The notes under the pieces: generated by a model
What the model saw: the letters and a program-made list of their open reading frames with translations, nothing else
Told to the model about the DNA's origin: nothing
Databases searched by the model: none
Made by a program: the position numbers and the translations under genes
Shown: positions 9,395-17,164 of the stretch, one piece after another
Layout of the letters: every line of letters starts with the position of its first letter
How positions within the stretch are numbered: position 1 is the stretch's first letter
Assembly (NCBI GenBank): GCA_017399065.1
Contig: JAFQEL010000023.1
Coordinates: 53,635 to 117,634, forward strand
Direction: 5' to 3'
Length of the DNA stretch: 64,000 bases
Source of the DNA: Clostridia bacterium
GTDB lineage: Bacteria > Bacillota > Clostridia > Oscillospirales > Acutalibacteraceae

Positions 9395-10180
9395 ATGCTT
9401 TTTGATTTATTAAGAATGGGTAGTATGAGCGGTGATGCCCGATTAACGGTAATAATGAGTTTTCTTGTCAGAGTATTTGTTATCATTTGTGTATTGCCTG
9501 TGCACGAGTATGCACACGCTTTAATAGCAAACAAATTGGGTGATAATACTGCTCGCCTTAAAGGCAGACTTACTCTGTCTCCGCTTGCTCACATTGACCC
9601 TATAGGCGCTCTTATGACTCTGCTTTGCGGCTTCGGTTACGCCAAAGCTGTGCCTGTTAATATGCGTAATTTCCGTAAAAAAAGAAAAGAGACGACAGGC
9701 AACGTTTATTATATGGGCAGCGATACGGTTTTTGATGCAGGTCACGCAAAAAGATGTATGGCAGCTGTTGCGGCAGCAGGTCCGATTTCCAACCTTATAA
9801 TGGCTTTTATTTCAATAGTTCTTATGCGCGCTGCAGGCGTTGGATTCGGTATGTACCTTGCAAATAATAATGATGCAACAATATCCTTGATTTCCCAGAT
9901 AATTGTTATTTTTTTCAGTGTTTGTGCAAGCATTAATATCAACCTTGCAGTGTTTAATCTTCTTCCGATACCTCCGCTTGACGGCTCGAGATTAATCAGT
10001 GTTGTACTTCCCGATAAAATATATTTCGGTATAATGAAGTATGAAAGATTTATAATGATTGCTGTTCTTGTGTTGCTTTTTACCGGCATTCTTACAGAGC
10101 CGTTATCGATGCTCTCTGACTTGGTTTATGAAGCGTTTGACAGTATAGTAACGTTACCGTTGAGACTCATTTTCGGATAA
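9395..10180 (+). CDS. Site-2 protease family (M50) membrane peptidase
   Basis: 261 residues, mostly hydrophobic. The zinc motif HEYAH sits in the first membrane region (LPVHEYAHALIANKLGD). The second conserved site, NLLPIPPLDGSR, carries the third metal ligand Asp. This arrangement matches the small YwhC-like M50 proteases found immediately before scpA in many Firmicutes. It should cut substrates within the membrane, but the substrate is unknown. It lacks PDZ or CBS domains. The gap to scpA is 14 bases, so the two are probably cotranscribed. Confidence 0.9.
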   Translation: MLFDLLRMGSMSGDARLTVIMSFLVRVFVIICVLPVHEYAHALIANKLGDNTARLKGRLTLSPLAHIDPIGALMTLLCGFGYAKAVPVNMRNFRKKRKETTGNVYYMGSDTVFDAGHAKRCMAAVAAAGPISNLIMAFISIVLMRAAGVGFGMYLANNNDATISLISQIIVIFFSVCASININLAVFNLLPIPPLDGSRLISVVLPDKIYFGIMKYERFIMIAVLVLLFTGILTEPLSMLSDLVYEAFDSIVTLPLRLIFG

Positions 10181-10194
10181 GGGGTAAATAAATC

Positions 10195-10911
10195 TTGGAA
10201 CCTATTCAGTATAAAACCGATGTCTTTGAAGGTCCGCTTGACCTGTTGCTTTTTCTCATAAGTAAGCATAAGGTCAGCATCAATGACGTTGTAATTACAG
10301 AGCTTATTGACCAGTATATCGAATATATAAGAGCACTTCAGCTTGAAAATATGGAAATTGCAAGTGAATTTCTTGAAATGGCTGCCCGACTTGTTTATAT
10401 CAAAACGGTATCCCTATTGCCTGTTTATGATGACGGCGAGAAGCTTCAGGAGGAGCTGAGAGGTGAGCTCAGCGAATATGCTGACTGTCAGCTTATGGCA
10501 GGTAAGCTTTCCAAAATGGCCAACGGATTCGATTATCTTGAGAGCCCGCCCGAGAAAATTGAGGCTGATATGACTTATACGCGTACCCATGCACCGGACG
10601 AGCTTCTTAAAGCTTATATTTCGGCAATAGGCAAAAGTATGCGTAAGCTGCCTCCGCCTGTTGAGGCGTTTACAAAGATTGTTGCTGCTAAAATTGTTTC
10701 TGTCGGTTCACGTGTCAGCATCATTCTTTCACAGCTTCGTGTTGGTGAGAAACGCAGTATTGAACACTTTTTTGAAAATTCCACGTCACGCTCAGAGATG
10801 GTTGCAACTTTCCTTGCTATACTTTCGCTTGTCAAGTCAAAACAGATTTATATAGACGGTGAAAAAACTACCGCAACCGTTGAACTCATACAGGAAGGAG
10901 AATCACAATGA
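10195..10911 (+). CDS. scpA: Segregation and condensation protein ScpA
   Basis: 238 residues from TTG 10195 behind AAGGGGTAAA. This is the kleisin subunit that bridges SMC heads with ScpB for chromosome condensation. The N-terminal signature FEGPLDLLLFLISKHKVSINDV is nearly canonical. The C-terminal winged-helix part (EMVATFLAILSLVKSKQI) closes the SMC ring in the family. The stop overlaps the start of scpB by four bases (ATGA), indicating translational coupling. Confidence 0.96.
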   Translation: MEPIQYKTDVFEGPLDLLLFLISKHKVSINDVVITELIDQYIEYIRALQLENMEIASEFLEMAARLVYIKTVSLLPVYDDGEKLQEELRGELSEYADCQLMAGKLSKMANGFDYLESPPEKIEADMTYTRTHAPDELLKAYISAIGKSMRKLPPPVEAFTKIVAAKIVSVGSRVSIILSQLRVGEKRSIEHFFENSTSRSEMVATFLAILSLVKSKQIYIDGEKTTATVELIQEGESQ

Positions 10912-11564
10912 ATGCAAAAGAATTAAGCTCCGCTGTAGAAGCAATGCTTTTTGCTTCGGGTGAGCCTCTTGAAATAATCAGAATAGCAGAAGTACTTGGC
11001 TGTGACACCGAGCAGGTAGATAATATTGTGCTCAATCTTGCAACTAAGCTCGATGAAAGCGGAAGCGGATTATGCGTGCTTAAGCTTGGAGATAAGGCGC
11101 AGATGTGCTCCCGTCAGGAGTTTGCTCCGCTTATCCGTGAAATACTTGATCTTAAACGCAACACACCTCTTTCCGGTGCAGCTTTTGAGGTTCTTGCGGT
11201 TATAGCTTACAATCAGCCGGTTACAAAGTCTTTTGTAGAGCAGGTAAGAGGTGTTGATTGCTCAGGTGTTATATCCACACTCTGTCAACGTGGTCTTATT
11301 GAAGAAAAGGGCAGACTTGAATTACCCGGCAGACCTCTGATTTACGGTACGACATCCGATTTTCTTCGTTGCTTCTGCGTGTCGGATTTAAGCGAACTGC
11401 CGCCATTGCCTGAAAAGAATGAAGGTGAGCTCAAAAAAGCTCTCGAAGCGGGTGACTCTTCTTCTGATAAAGGTACTGCAGAAACACTTGTTCTTCCGCA
11501 AGCAGATGATACAAATCTTGTTTCTGAGTCTGATGATGACGTTTTTAATGAAGATTTTACATAA
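10908..11564 (+). CDS. scpB: Segregation and condensation protein ScpB
   Basis: 218 residues. The partner of ScpA carries two winged-helix domains: N-terminal SAVEAMLFASGEPLEI, then the middle signature FEVLAVIAYNQPVTKSFVEQVRGVD and GRPLIYGTTSDFLRCF. All are typical of the family. The last ~40 residues are acidic and low in complexity (SESDDDVFNEDF), longer than in many ScpB proteins but common in Clostridia. It overlaps scpA by 4 bases. Confidence 0.96.
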   Translation: MNAKELSSAVEAMLFASGEPLEIIRIAEVLGCDTEQVDNIVLNLATKLDESGSGLCVLKLGDKAQMCSRQEFAPLIREILDLKRNTPLSGAAFEVLAVIAYNQPVTKSFVEQVRGVDCSGVISTLCQRGLIEEKGRLELPGRPLIYGTTSDFLRCFCVSDLSELPPLPEKNEGELKKALEAGDSSSDKGTAETLVLPQADDTNLVSESDDDVFNEDFT

Positions 11565-11598
11565 TTCATATTAACTTTGTGAATTGAGGTGTTGTTGT

Positions 11599-12339
11599 TT
11601 GGTTGCATTATATGTGATTCTTGCAATTATAGCTTTCTTTATTGTCTTGTTTTCTATAAGGTTTACATTGTATCTTACGTATGATAATGATTTTAAAGTT
11701 GATGTAAAATGGCTTTTTATCAAGCGAGCTATCTTGCCTAAACCCAAAGACAGCAAAAAGAAGGAAAAAAAGAAATCTGAAAAGAAAAAGCAAGAAAAAG
11801 AGAAGAAGCCTGAAGACGAGAAGAGTGAGGAACAGAGCGAGGAAAAACCGAAAAAAGAGAATATGTTGGTTACATTTTATAAGAATCAAGGCTTTTCCGG
11901 TGTAATTCAGCTTCTTAATGATACCGTTTCCGCAATAGGCGGTATGTTCGGATCAATATTCAGACACCTTGTATTCAGAGAACTTAAGCTTTATCTCAGA
12001 GTAGGCGCCGACGATTCTGCCGAAACGGCGATGCTTTACGGTAAAACCTGTTCTGTGGTTTTTCCTGCAATGGGTCTAATTACCGGTACTTGCAAAGTCA
12101 AAGATTTCGGTTATGGAGTTGAACCTAATTTTATACAGCCTGAAAAAACTGCATATTTTAAAGCTGTTTTGTCTATGCGACCTATATTTATTACCAATGC
12201 AGTTATTGTTCTTGCATTTAAACTGTTATTTAAAGTAGTAATTAAACTGCTTTCAAATAAATCTACCGAGTCAGATGACGGTAAAAAAGTTGACGGCTCA
12301 GAAAAAGATTCAGAAAAAATTTCTCAAGGAGGAAAATAA
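11599..12339 (+). CDS. DUF2953 membrane protein
   Basis: 246 residues from TTG 11599, placed 7 bases after TTGAGGTG. An N-terminal membrane helix (VALYVILAIIAFFIVLF) is followed by a highly charged Lys/Glu linker at ~50-90. A C-terminal domain includes FRELKLYLRVGADDSAETAMLYG, which matches DUF2953, and a final hydrophobic segment lies near ~205-225. In Clostridia this gene sits directly before gerW (ytfJ), as here with a 3-base gap, and is thought to belong to the same sporulation group. No biochemical role is known. Confidence 0.8.
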   Translation: MVALYVILAIIAFFIVLFSIRFTLYLTYDNDFKVDVKWLFIKRAILPKPKDSKKKEKKKSEKKKQEKEKKPEDEKSEEQSEEKPKKENMLVTFYKNQGFSGVIQLLNDTVSAIGGMFGSIFRHLVFRELKLYLRVGADDSAETAMLYGKTCSVVFPAMGLITGTCKVKDFGYGVEPNFIQPEKTAYFKAVLSMRPIFITNAVIVLAFKLLFKVVIKLLSNKSTESDDGKKVDGSEKDSEKISQGGK

Positions 12340-12342
12340 ATT

Positions 12343-12747
12343 ATGAAAGATCAGTCAGCATCAGGCATCCTTGGTACAGCCATTGATAAGATCCGTGACC
12401 TTGTGGATGTCAGCACAATCGTAGGTGAGCCCGTGTTCTCTGCAGAGGGAATTACAATTATCCCCGTGTCAAAGGTTACATACGGATTTGCTTCAGGAGG
12501 TTCCGATTTTCCGTCAAAATCAAATGTCGAGCTTTTCGGCGGTGGCGGCGGTGCCGGTATCACTATCACTCCTGTAGCGTTTATTGTTATCAATAACGGC
12601 AACGTAACAATCAAATCCGTTCCTTCCGGTGACAATCCTGCTGAAAAAATTGTCAGCATTGTTCCTGAGGTAGTTGATACTGTATCAGGTCTTATCAACA
12701 AGAACAAGGAAGCTAAAGCTTCTGAAGCTTCAGAGTCCGCTGAGTAA
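12343..12747 (+). CDS. gerW: Sporulation protein GerW (YtfJ)
   Basis: 134 residues. The N-terminal IDKIRDLVDVSTIVGEPV and the glycine-rich centre (GGGGGAGITITPVAFIVI) are the family signature. In Bacillus the homologue YtfJ/GerW is a spore protein needed for proper germination. The start follows CAAGGAGGAAAAT. Together with the spoVM, SpoVAF-like and SleC-like genes elsewhere in the window it shows that the organism belongs to an endospore-forming lineage. Confidence 0.93.
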   Translation: MKDQSASGILGTAIDKIRDLVDVSTIVGEPVFSAEGITIIPVSKVTYGFASGGSDFPSKSNVELFGGGGGAGITITPVAFIVINNGNVTIKSVPSGDNPAEKIVSIVPEVVDTVSGLINKNKEAKASEASESAE

Positions 12748-12770
12748 TTCAGTATTCATTTTTTAACTGT

Positions 12771-12797
12771 CGCATATAATTAACTGATTATATGTCG
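12771..12797. promoter_or_regulatory. Inverted repeat in front of the dacF Shine-Dalgarno
   Basis: CATATAAT (12773-12780) and ATTATATG (12787-12794) are perfectly complementary with a 6-nt loop and are flanked by CG on both sides. The repeat sits directly before CGGCGGTGA, the ribosome site of dacF. It could be a weak terminator of the scp/gerW operon, an operator or a translational element. No T tract follows, so its function is undecided. Confidence 0.5.
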
Positions 12798-12805
12798 GCG
12801 GTGAT

Positions 12806-13975
12806 ATGGTGAAAAAACGGTTTTCTTTTCTTTGTGTACTGTTAATTATTTTTTCTTATTGCTGTTTCGAAGTACACGGTTTGTCTGTTTCAGCTTCATC
12901 TGCTGTGTTGATGGTAGCTGAAACAGGTGAGGTGATTTTTGAAAAAAATGCTCATCAACGTAAAGGAATGGCAAGTACGACAAAAATAATGACCGCTTTA
13001 CTGACGGCAGAGTGTGCAACTCCCGAAAAGGTTGTAGTTACTACTGCCGAAATGGTAAATGTTGAAGGCACGTCTATGGGTCTTAAACCGGGCGATAAAG
13101 TCACGTATCACGACCTTATCTACGGTATGTTGCTGGCATCAGGTAATGATGCGGCTAATACTGCTGCTATTTCTATTGACGGTAGTTTAGCATCTTTTGC
13201 AAAACGTATGAACCGACGGGCTGCTGAAATCGGCATGAAAAACACAAATTTTGTCACTCCCTCAGGGCTTGACGATGAAAACCATTATTCCACAGCTTAT
13301 GATATGGCGCTGCTTGGTTGCTGTGCTTTGAGAAACTCATTTTTTCTTGAAGCGTGCAGTTCCTACAGCGCCAAGCTTTGCTATGGAAATGAACCGTATA
13401 CACGTTATCTTACCAATCATAACAAGCTTTTGAAAAGCTTTGACGGTACAATAGGCATAAAGACAGGGTTTACTAAAAAGAGTGGGCGCTGTCTTGTTTC
13501 TGCTGTCATACGTAATGGTGTAACGTTAGTTTGTGTTACATTAAATGCACCGGATGATTGGAATGATCATAAAAAAATGTTTGAGTACGGATTTGAACGT
13601 GTAACGGTTAAAAATATTGATACGGAACTTCCTTATTTGAAAGTTATCGGAGGAGATGAAAAATTCGTTCCTCTGTCTCTTTCGTGCGGTTTGCAGGTGC
13701 CATCAACTTGCGATATATCGGAATTTGAGGTTGAACTGTGTATTAAACATTTTGAGTATGCACCAATCAAACGGGGAGAACCCGTAGGAGAGGTAAGAAT
13801 AATATTTAACGGAAATTCGATTTTCAGCAGCACTGTAATAGCTGATAAAAATGTAATGTGCACCACGGAAGAAAAGGTTGATAATTATTCGGTTTTAAAT
13901 AGAGTTAAAAAGTTTTTTAATGATTTATCTTTAAGTTTTAAGAGCATTTTTAAAAGAAAGGCAGACGGTATATAA
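12806..13975 (+). CDS. dacF: D-alanyl-D-alanine carboxypeptidase (DacF/PBP5 type)
   Basis: 389 residues with an N-terminal signal peptide (FLCVLLIIFSYCCFEVHG). The serine peptidase S11 domain shows the three active-site motifs: STTK (Ser57, Lys60), SGN (112-114) and KTG (219-221). It trims the terminal D-Ala from peptidoglycan pentapeptides outside the membrane. The C-terminal domain is of the PBP5_C type. A basic C-terminal end (KSIFKRKAD) may serve as a membrane anchor. The position next to gerW favours the sporulation paralogue DacF, though a vegetative DacA cannot be excluded. Confidence 0.88.
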   Translation: MVKKRFSFLCVLLIIFSYCCFEVHGLSVSASSAVLMVAETGEVIFEKNAHQRKGMASTTKIMTALLTAECATPEKVVVTTAEMVNVEGTSMGLKPGDKVTYHDLIYGMLLASGNDAANTAAISIDGSLASFAKRMNRRAAEIGMKNTNFVTPSGLDDENHYSTAYDMALLGCCALRNSFFLEACSSYSAKLCYGNEPYTRYLTNHNKLLKSFDGTIGIKTGFTKKSGRCLVSAVIRNGVTLVCVTLNAPDDWNDHKKMFEYGFERVTVKNIDTELPYLKVIGGDEKFVPLSLSCGLQVPSTCDISEFEVELCIKHFEYAPIKRGEPVGEVRIIFNGNSIFSSTVIADKNVMCTTEEKVDNYSVLNRVKKFFNDLSLSFKSIFKRKADGI

Positions 13976-13996
13976 AAAATCCGTTGTATAAAAGTT

Positions 13997-14749
13997 ATGG
14001 CTAAAGAACTCGTCAGATTGCAGAAATTTATGGCAGATAACGGTATTGCTTCACGCAGAAAATGTGAAGAACTTATTGACCGGGGTGTAGTAAAGATTAA
14101 CGGCAATACTGCTCATATCGGTGACAAGGTGGATCCTAAAAAAGACAAGGTAACCGTTAAAGGACGTAAAATTACAGTAAAGGACAACCTCGTATATATT
14201 CTTCTTCATAAACCGAGAGGGTATATTACTACAATGCAGGACGAGCAGGGCAGAAAGTGTGTTGCCGAACTTGTTAAAGACGTCGGTATACGTATTTATC
14301 CTGTCGGCAGACTCGACAGAGAATCCGAAGGTATGCTCTTAATGACTAATGATGGGACGTTTTCAAATGCTATGACTCATCCGACGCATCACGTTCCTAA
14401 GACGTATCGCGTAACAATTCGTCCCGGTATTACCGACGAGCAAATTGCCGCTTTTCAGGATGGTATTGAAATTGACGGCAGAATGACTGCACCTTCAAGT
14501 ATAAGGGTGATTGACAAATCTGAGGGCAGAGTTGTAGTTGAGGTTATCATATACGAGGGCAGAAACCGTCAGATAAGAAAGATGTTTGAAGCTCTTGATA
14601 TTGAGGTCGCCAGGCTTAAGAGAATTGCTGTGGGTTCTGTAAAACTTGGTATGCTTCCTCAGGGTAAATGGCGTGAACTAAAAGAAGATGAAGTAAGGAA
14701 GCTTATGCTTGCTGCTGAGAGAGGAGCTGTTAAGGATGATAGAGTTTAG
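13997..14749 (+). CDS. rluB: Ribosomal large subunit pseudouridine synthase RluB
   Basis: 250 residues. The N-terminal S4 RNA-binding domain (RLQKFMADNGIASRRKCEELID) is followed by the RsuA/RluB catalytic core with the active Asp in PVGRLDRESEGMLLMTNDG and the later YEGRNRQIRKMF motif. The family converts a uridine in 23S rRNA (position 2605 in E. coli) to pseudouridine. In Firmicutes rluB commonly follows scpB and dacF, as here. The next gene starts 14 bases before its stop. Confidence 0.92.
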   Translation: MAKELVRLQKFMADNGIASRRKCEELIDRGVVKINGNTAHIGDKVDPKKDKVTVKGRKITVKDNLVYILLHKPRGYITTMQDEQGRKCVAELVKDVGIRIYPVGRLDRESEGMLLMTNDGTFSNAMTHPTHHVPKTYRVTIRPGITDEQIAAFQDGIEIDGRMTAPSSIRVIDKSEGRVVVEVIIYEGRNRQIRKMFEALDIEVARLKRIAVGSVKLGMLPQGKWRELKEDEVRKLMLAAERGAVKDDRV

Positions 14750-15068
14750 ACCGGAGATCAGTGGTAATACGGTTATTTATTTGTCATATGAAGATAGTGA
14801 GTGTACAGGTAAGGTAATACTCACTCTTGATTCGTTAACACATTCTACACTTCATTCCGTTACCGCTGTTAATGAAGAAACAGCAGAGGGTCTTATCCGT
14901 AGTGCACTTACTGCGGCTGCAAACAGAAGTGTTTTTTCAGTAAACTATTCAGCTTCCGATTTTATTGATATTGCTGTCTGTCTCGGCTTTAAGGAGCGCA
15001 AAGGTGTTCTTTACGGAGAGATTCCGTTTCTTCTTTCCGGTTGTTGCGGCTGCAGCTGTGATAAATGA
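14736..15068 (+). CDS. Small GNAT-like protein with cysteine-rich tail
   Basis: 110 residues from ATG 14736, preceded by GAGAGGAG. It overlaps rluB by 14 bases. A run of beta strands is followed by EGLIRSALTAAANRSV and then DIAVCLGFKERKGVLYGEI. That helix-strand-GF order resembles the C-terminal half of GNAT acetyltransferases, but the acetyl-CoA loop (Q/R-x-x-G-x-G/A) is not visible. The protein ends in SGCCGCSCDK, five cysteines in the last ten residues counting both CC, which could bind metal. I do not recognise a named family. The acetyltransferase relation is inferred. Confidence 0.6.
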   Translation: MIEFRPEISGNTVIYLSYEDSECTGKVILTLDSLTHSTLHSVTAVNEETAEGLIRSALTAAANRSVFSVNYSASDFIDIAVCLGFKERKGVLYGEIPFLLSGCCGCSCDK

Positions 15069-15080
15069 CATAAAATGTCA
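15066..15080. repeat. Short perfect inverted repeat TGACAT-AAA-ATGTCA
   Basis: Six-base arms with a 3-nt loop begin at the stop codon of the GNAT-like gene and end 5 bases before the -35 of the yicC promoter. It may be an operator or a weak hairpin. Only the short run TTT follows it. Confidence 0.45.
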
Positions 15081-15085
15081 TTTGG

Positions 15086-15115
15086 TTGACTTGCTGAAAT
15101 ATTCTTTGGTATTAT
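15086..15115 (+). promoter_or_regulatory. Sigma-A promoter for yicC-remA-gmk-rpoZ-priA
   Basis: TTGACT at 15086-15091 and TATTAT at 15110-15115 are 18 bp apart, about 60 bases before the yicC start. Confidence 0.65.
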
Positions 15116-15173
15116 TACTAATGAAAATAATCATATATAAATGTATATATATATTAAGGAGCATGAGCACATT

Positions 15174-16055
15174 ATGATTAAAAGCATGACCGGTTTTGGC
15201 AGAGCTCAGAGAGAAACAGGCGGAATGAGCATATCTGTCGAACTTAAAAGTGTCAACCACAAAGGTTTTGAATTTAACTGTAAAACGCCCCGTACATACG
15301 GTTTCCTTGACGAAAAACTTAAGTCTTTGTTTCAAGGCGTAATATTCAGAGGAAAAGTTGAGTGCTATGTAATGATCAGTGCGCTTGATACCGATGACTG
15401 TATTGTGGAAGTAAACCATTCGCTTGCAGGCGGTTATCATAAGGCTCTCAAAGAGCTTGCTGAAAGATACGGACTCAGAGAAGATATATCTGTCTCTTCA
15501 CTTGCAAGATGCAGTAATGATATTTTTGTTGTTCGCAAAGCTGCAGCGGATGAAGATGCTGTGTGGGAAGCTGTAAAGGAAGTAGCTCTTGAGGCTGCTG
15601 AATCCTTTGTGCATATGCGTGAAGTTGAAGGCGAAAAGCTTAAGTCAGACGTACTTTCACGCAGTGATATTATTATTAAAGACGTTGAATTTATTGAGGC
15701 ACGTTCTCCGCAGACGGTCAAAGAGTATAACGATAAGCTGCTTGAGAGGATAAGGACACTTATCGGTGATATAAATGTTGATGAACAGCGTTTGCTTACT
15801 GAGGCTGCAATTTTTGCCGACAAAGTTGCTGTTGCTGAAGAAACAGTACGTCTTCGCAGTCATATCGATCAGCTTCATATGCTTCTTTCAAGCAGTGAAC
15901 CTGTAGGCAGAAAGCTTGATTTTCTTGCACAGGAAATGAACAGAGAAGCCAATACTATAGGCTCCAAGGCACAGGATGTTGAGATAACAAAACGAGTTCT
16001 TAATATCAAGGCTGAAGTTGAAAAGATAAGAGAGCAGATTCAGAATATTGAATAA
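15174..16055 (+). CDS. yicC: YicC family endoribonuclease
   Basis: 293 residues from ATG 15174. The start gives the canonical N-terminus MIKSMTGFGRA, and AAGGAG lies 12 bases upstream, a slightly long spacing. An in-frame ATG at 15141 is not conserved in the family. The C-terminal DUF1732 region (FLAQEMNREANTIGSKAQD) is nearly invariant in YicC proteins. YicC and its Bacillus homologue YloC are endoribonucleases. The order yicC-remA-gmk-rpoZ is the standard Firmicute arrangement. Confidence 0.93.
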   Translation: MIKSMTGFGRAQRETGGMSISVELKSVNHKGFEFNCKTPRTYGFLDEKLKSLFQGVIFRGKVECYVMISALDTDDCIVEVNHSLAGGYHKALKELAERYGLREDISVSSLARCSNDIFVVRKAAADEDAVWEAVKEVALEAAESFVHMREVEGEKLKSDVLSRSDIIIKDVEFIEARSPQTVKEYNDKLLERIRTLIGDINVDEQRLLTEAAIFADKVAVAEETVRLRSHIDQLHMLLSSSEPVGRKLDFLAQEMNREANTIGSKAQDVEITKRVLNIKAEVEKIREQIQNIE

Positions 16056-16070
16056 ACGGAGTGTAAGACC

Positions 16071-16346
16071 ATGAAGTTGATAAATATAGGATTTGGTAAT
16101 CTTGTAAATGCTAACAGGCTTGTCGCAATTGTAAGTCCCGAATCTGCGCCTATTAAAAGAATAATTCAGGACAGTAAAGAGCGAGGAATGCTTATAGATG
16201 CCACTCACGGCAGACGTACCCGTGCTGTTATAATTACAGACAGTGACCATGTAATACTTACTTATCTTCAGTCGGAGACGGTTGCTAACAGGCTTAATGA
16301 TTACGATGAAGGAATTGACGAAGAGGATAGTGAATATGACGAATAA
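16071..16346 (+). CDS. remA: Extracellular matrix regulator RemA (DUF370)
   Basis: 91 residues. The sequence [20 protein letters not shown] and the following [16 protein letters not shown] are hallmark RemA/YlzA motifs. In Bacillus RemA is a DNA-binding protein that activates matrix and osmoprotection operons. In Clostridia its targets are less clear. The acidic C-terminus ([12 protein letters not shown]) overlaps the start of gmk by 11 bases. Confidence 0.93.
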   Translation: MKLINIGFGNLVNANRLVAIVSPESAPIKRIIQDSKERGMLIDATHGRRTRAVIITDSDHVILTYLQSETVANRLNDYDEGIDEEDSEYDE

Positions 16347-16908
16347 TAAAGGAAAGCTTGTTGTGATTTCAGCACCTTCAGGTTGCGGAAAGGGAACGAT
16401 TCTTAAAAGACTTTTTGAAATTGATAAAGAGAATAACAATGAATTTGTACTATCAATATCAATGACAACACGCGAACCGAGAGGTGTTGAGCAAAACGGC
16501 GTAGAATATTTCTTTGCTTCGCGCGAAGAATTTGAAGATATGATTGCACAGGACAAGTTTGTCGAATATGCTCAGTTTAACGGAAATTACTACGGAACAC
16601 CAAAGCCTTTTGTTGAAAAATGCACAGATGAAGGAAAAACGGTATTCCTTGAAATTGAAGTGCAGGGTGCTGCCAAAGTAAGGGAAAAAGTTCCTGACTG
16701 TATAAGCATTTTTATTCTGCCTCCTTCTCTTGAAGAGTTGGAAAGGCGCCTGAGAGGCAGAAAAACTGAGAGTGAAGAAGCTATAGCGAGGCGTCTTGCT
16801 GTTGCACCTGTTGAAATTGCAAGACAGGATGAGTTTGACTATCGCGTTATAAATGACGAAGTTGACCGTGCTGCCTATGAAATTTATAATATTATCAAAA
16901 ACCTTTAA
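16336..16908 (+). CDS. gmk: Guanylate kinase
   Basis: 190 residues from ATG 16336, inside the end of remA. The longer frame from 16282 adds a non-conserved N-terminus. It phosphorylates GMP to GDP in the cytoplasm. The P-loop APSGCGKGT is near the N-terminus, the GMP-binding region reads [17 protein letters not shown], and the lid ([17 protein letters not shown]) is complete. RemA and gmk are translationally coupled by overlap. Confidence 0.95.
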   Translation: MTNNKGKLVVISAPSGCGKGTILKRLFEIDKENNNEFVLSISMTTREPRGVEQNGVEYFFASREEFEDMIAQDKFVEYAQFNGNYYGTPKPFVEKCTDEGKTVFLEIEVQGAAKVREKVPDCISIFILPPSLEELERRLRGRKTESEEAIARRLAVAPVEIARQDEFDYRVINDEVDRAAYEIYNIIKNL

Positions 16909-16922
16909 AGGAGTTAATTAAA

Positions 16923-17159
16923 ATGTCAGAAACAAAAAAAACAGAAATGAAATTCAATCCCGATCTCAGCAGTGTTCTTAAGAACCATACGAGCCGCTAT
17001 TCACTTGTAATTGCAACTGCTAAGCGTGCCCGTGCCATTTCTGATAAGGCTATAGAAGATGGCGAATCCATAATTGAGAAGCCTGTAAGTCTTGCTCTCA
17101 ATGAGTTCCTTGACGGCGATTATGTACTTGTTGAACCCGAAGAAATTCGTAATATCTGA
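16923..17159 (+). CDS. rpoZ: RNA polymerase omega subunit
   Basis: 78 residues. The conserved region SRYSLVIATAKRARAI is typical of omega. AAAGGAG precedes the ATG. The protein promotes assembly of the beta' subunit into RNA polymerase. The coaBC gene that often lies between rpoZ and priA in Firmicutes is not present. priA starts only 5 bases after the stop. Confidence 0.93.
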   Translation: MSETKKTEMKFNPDLSSVLKNHTSRYSLVIATAKRARAISDKAIEDGESIIEKPVSLALNEFLDGDYVLVEPEEIRNI

Positions 17160-17164
17160 TTTGT

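Noticed and set aside
15888..16556. 222-codon open frame on the minus strand
   Set aside because: It spans parts of yicC, remA and gmk on the other strand, all certain genes. Low-complexity Ser/Ile-rich product.
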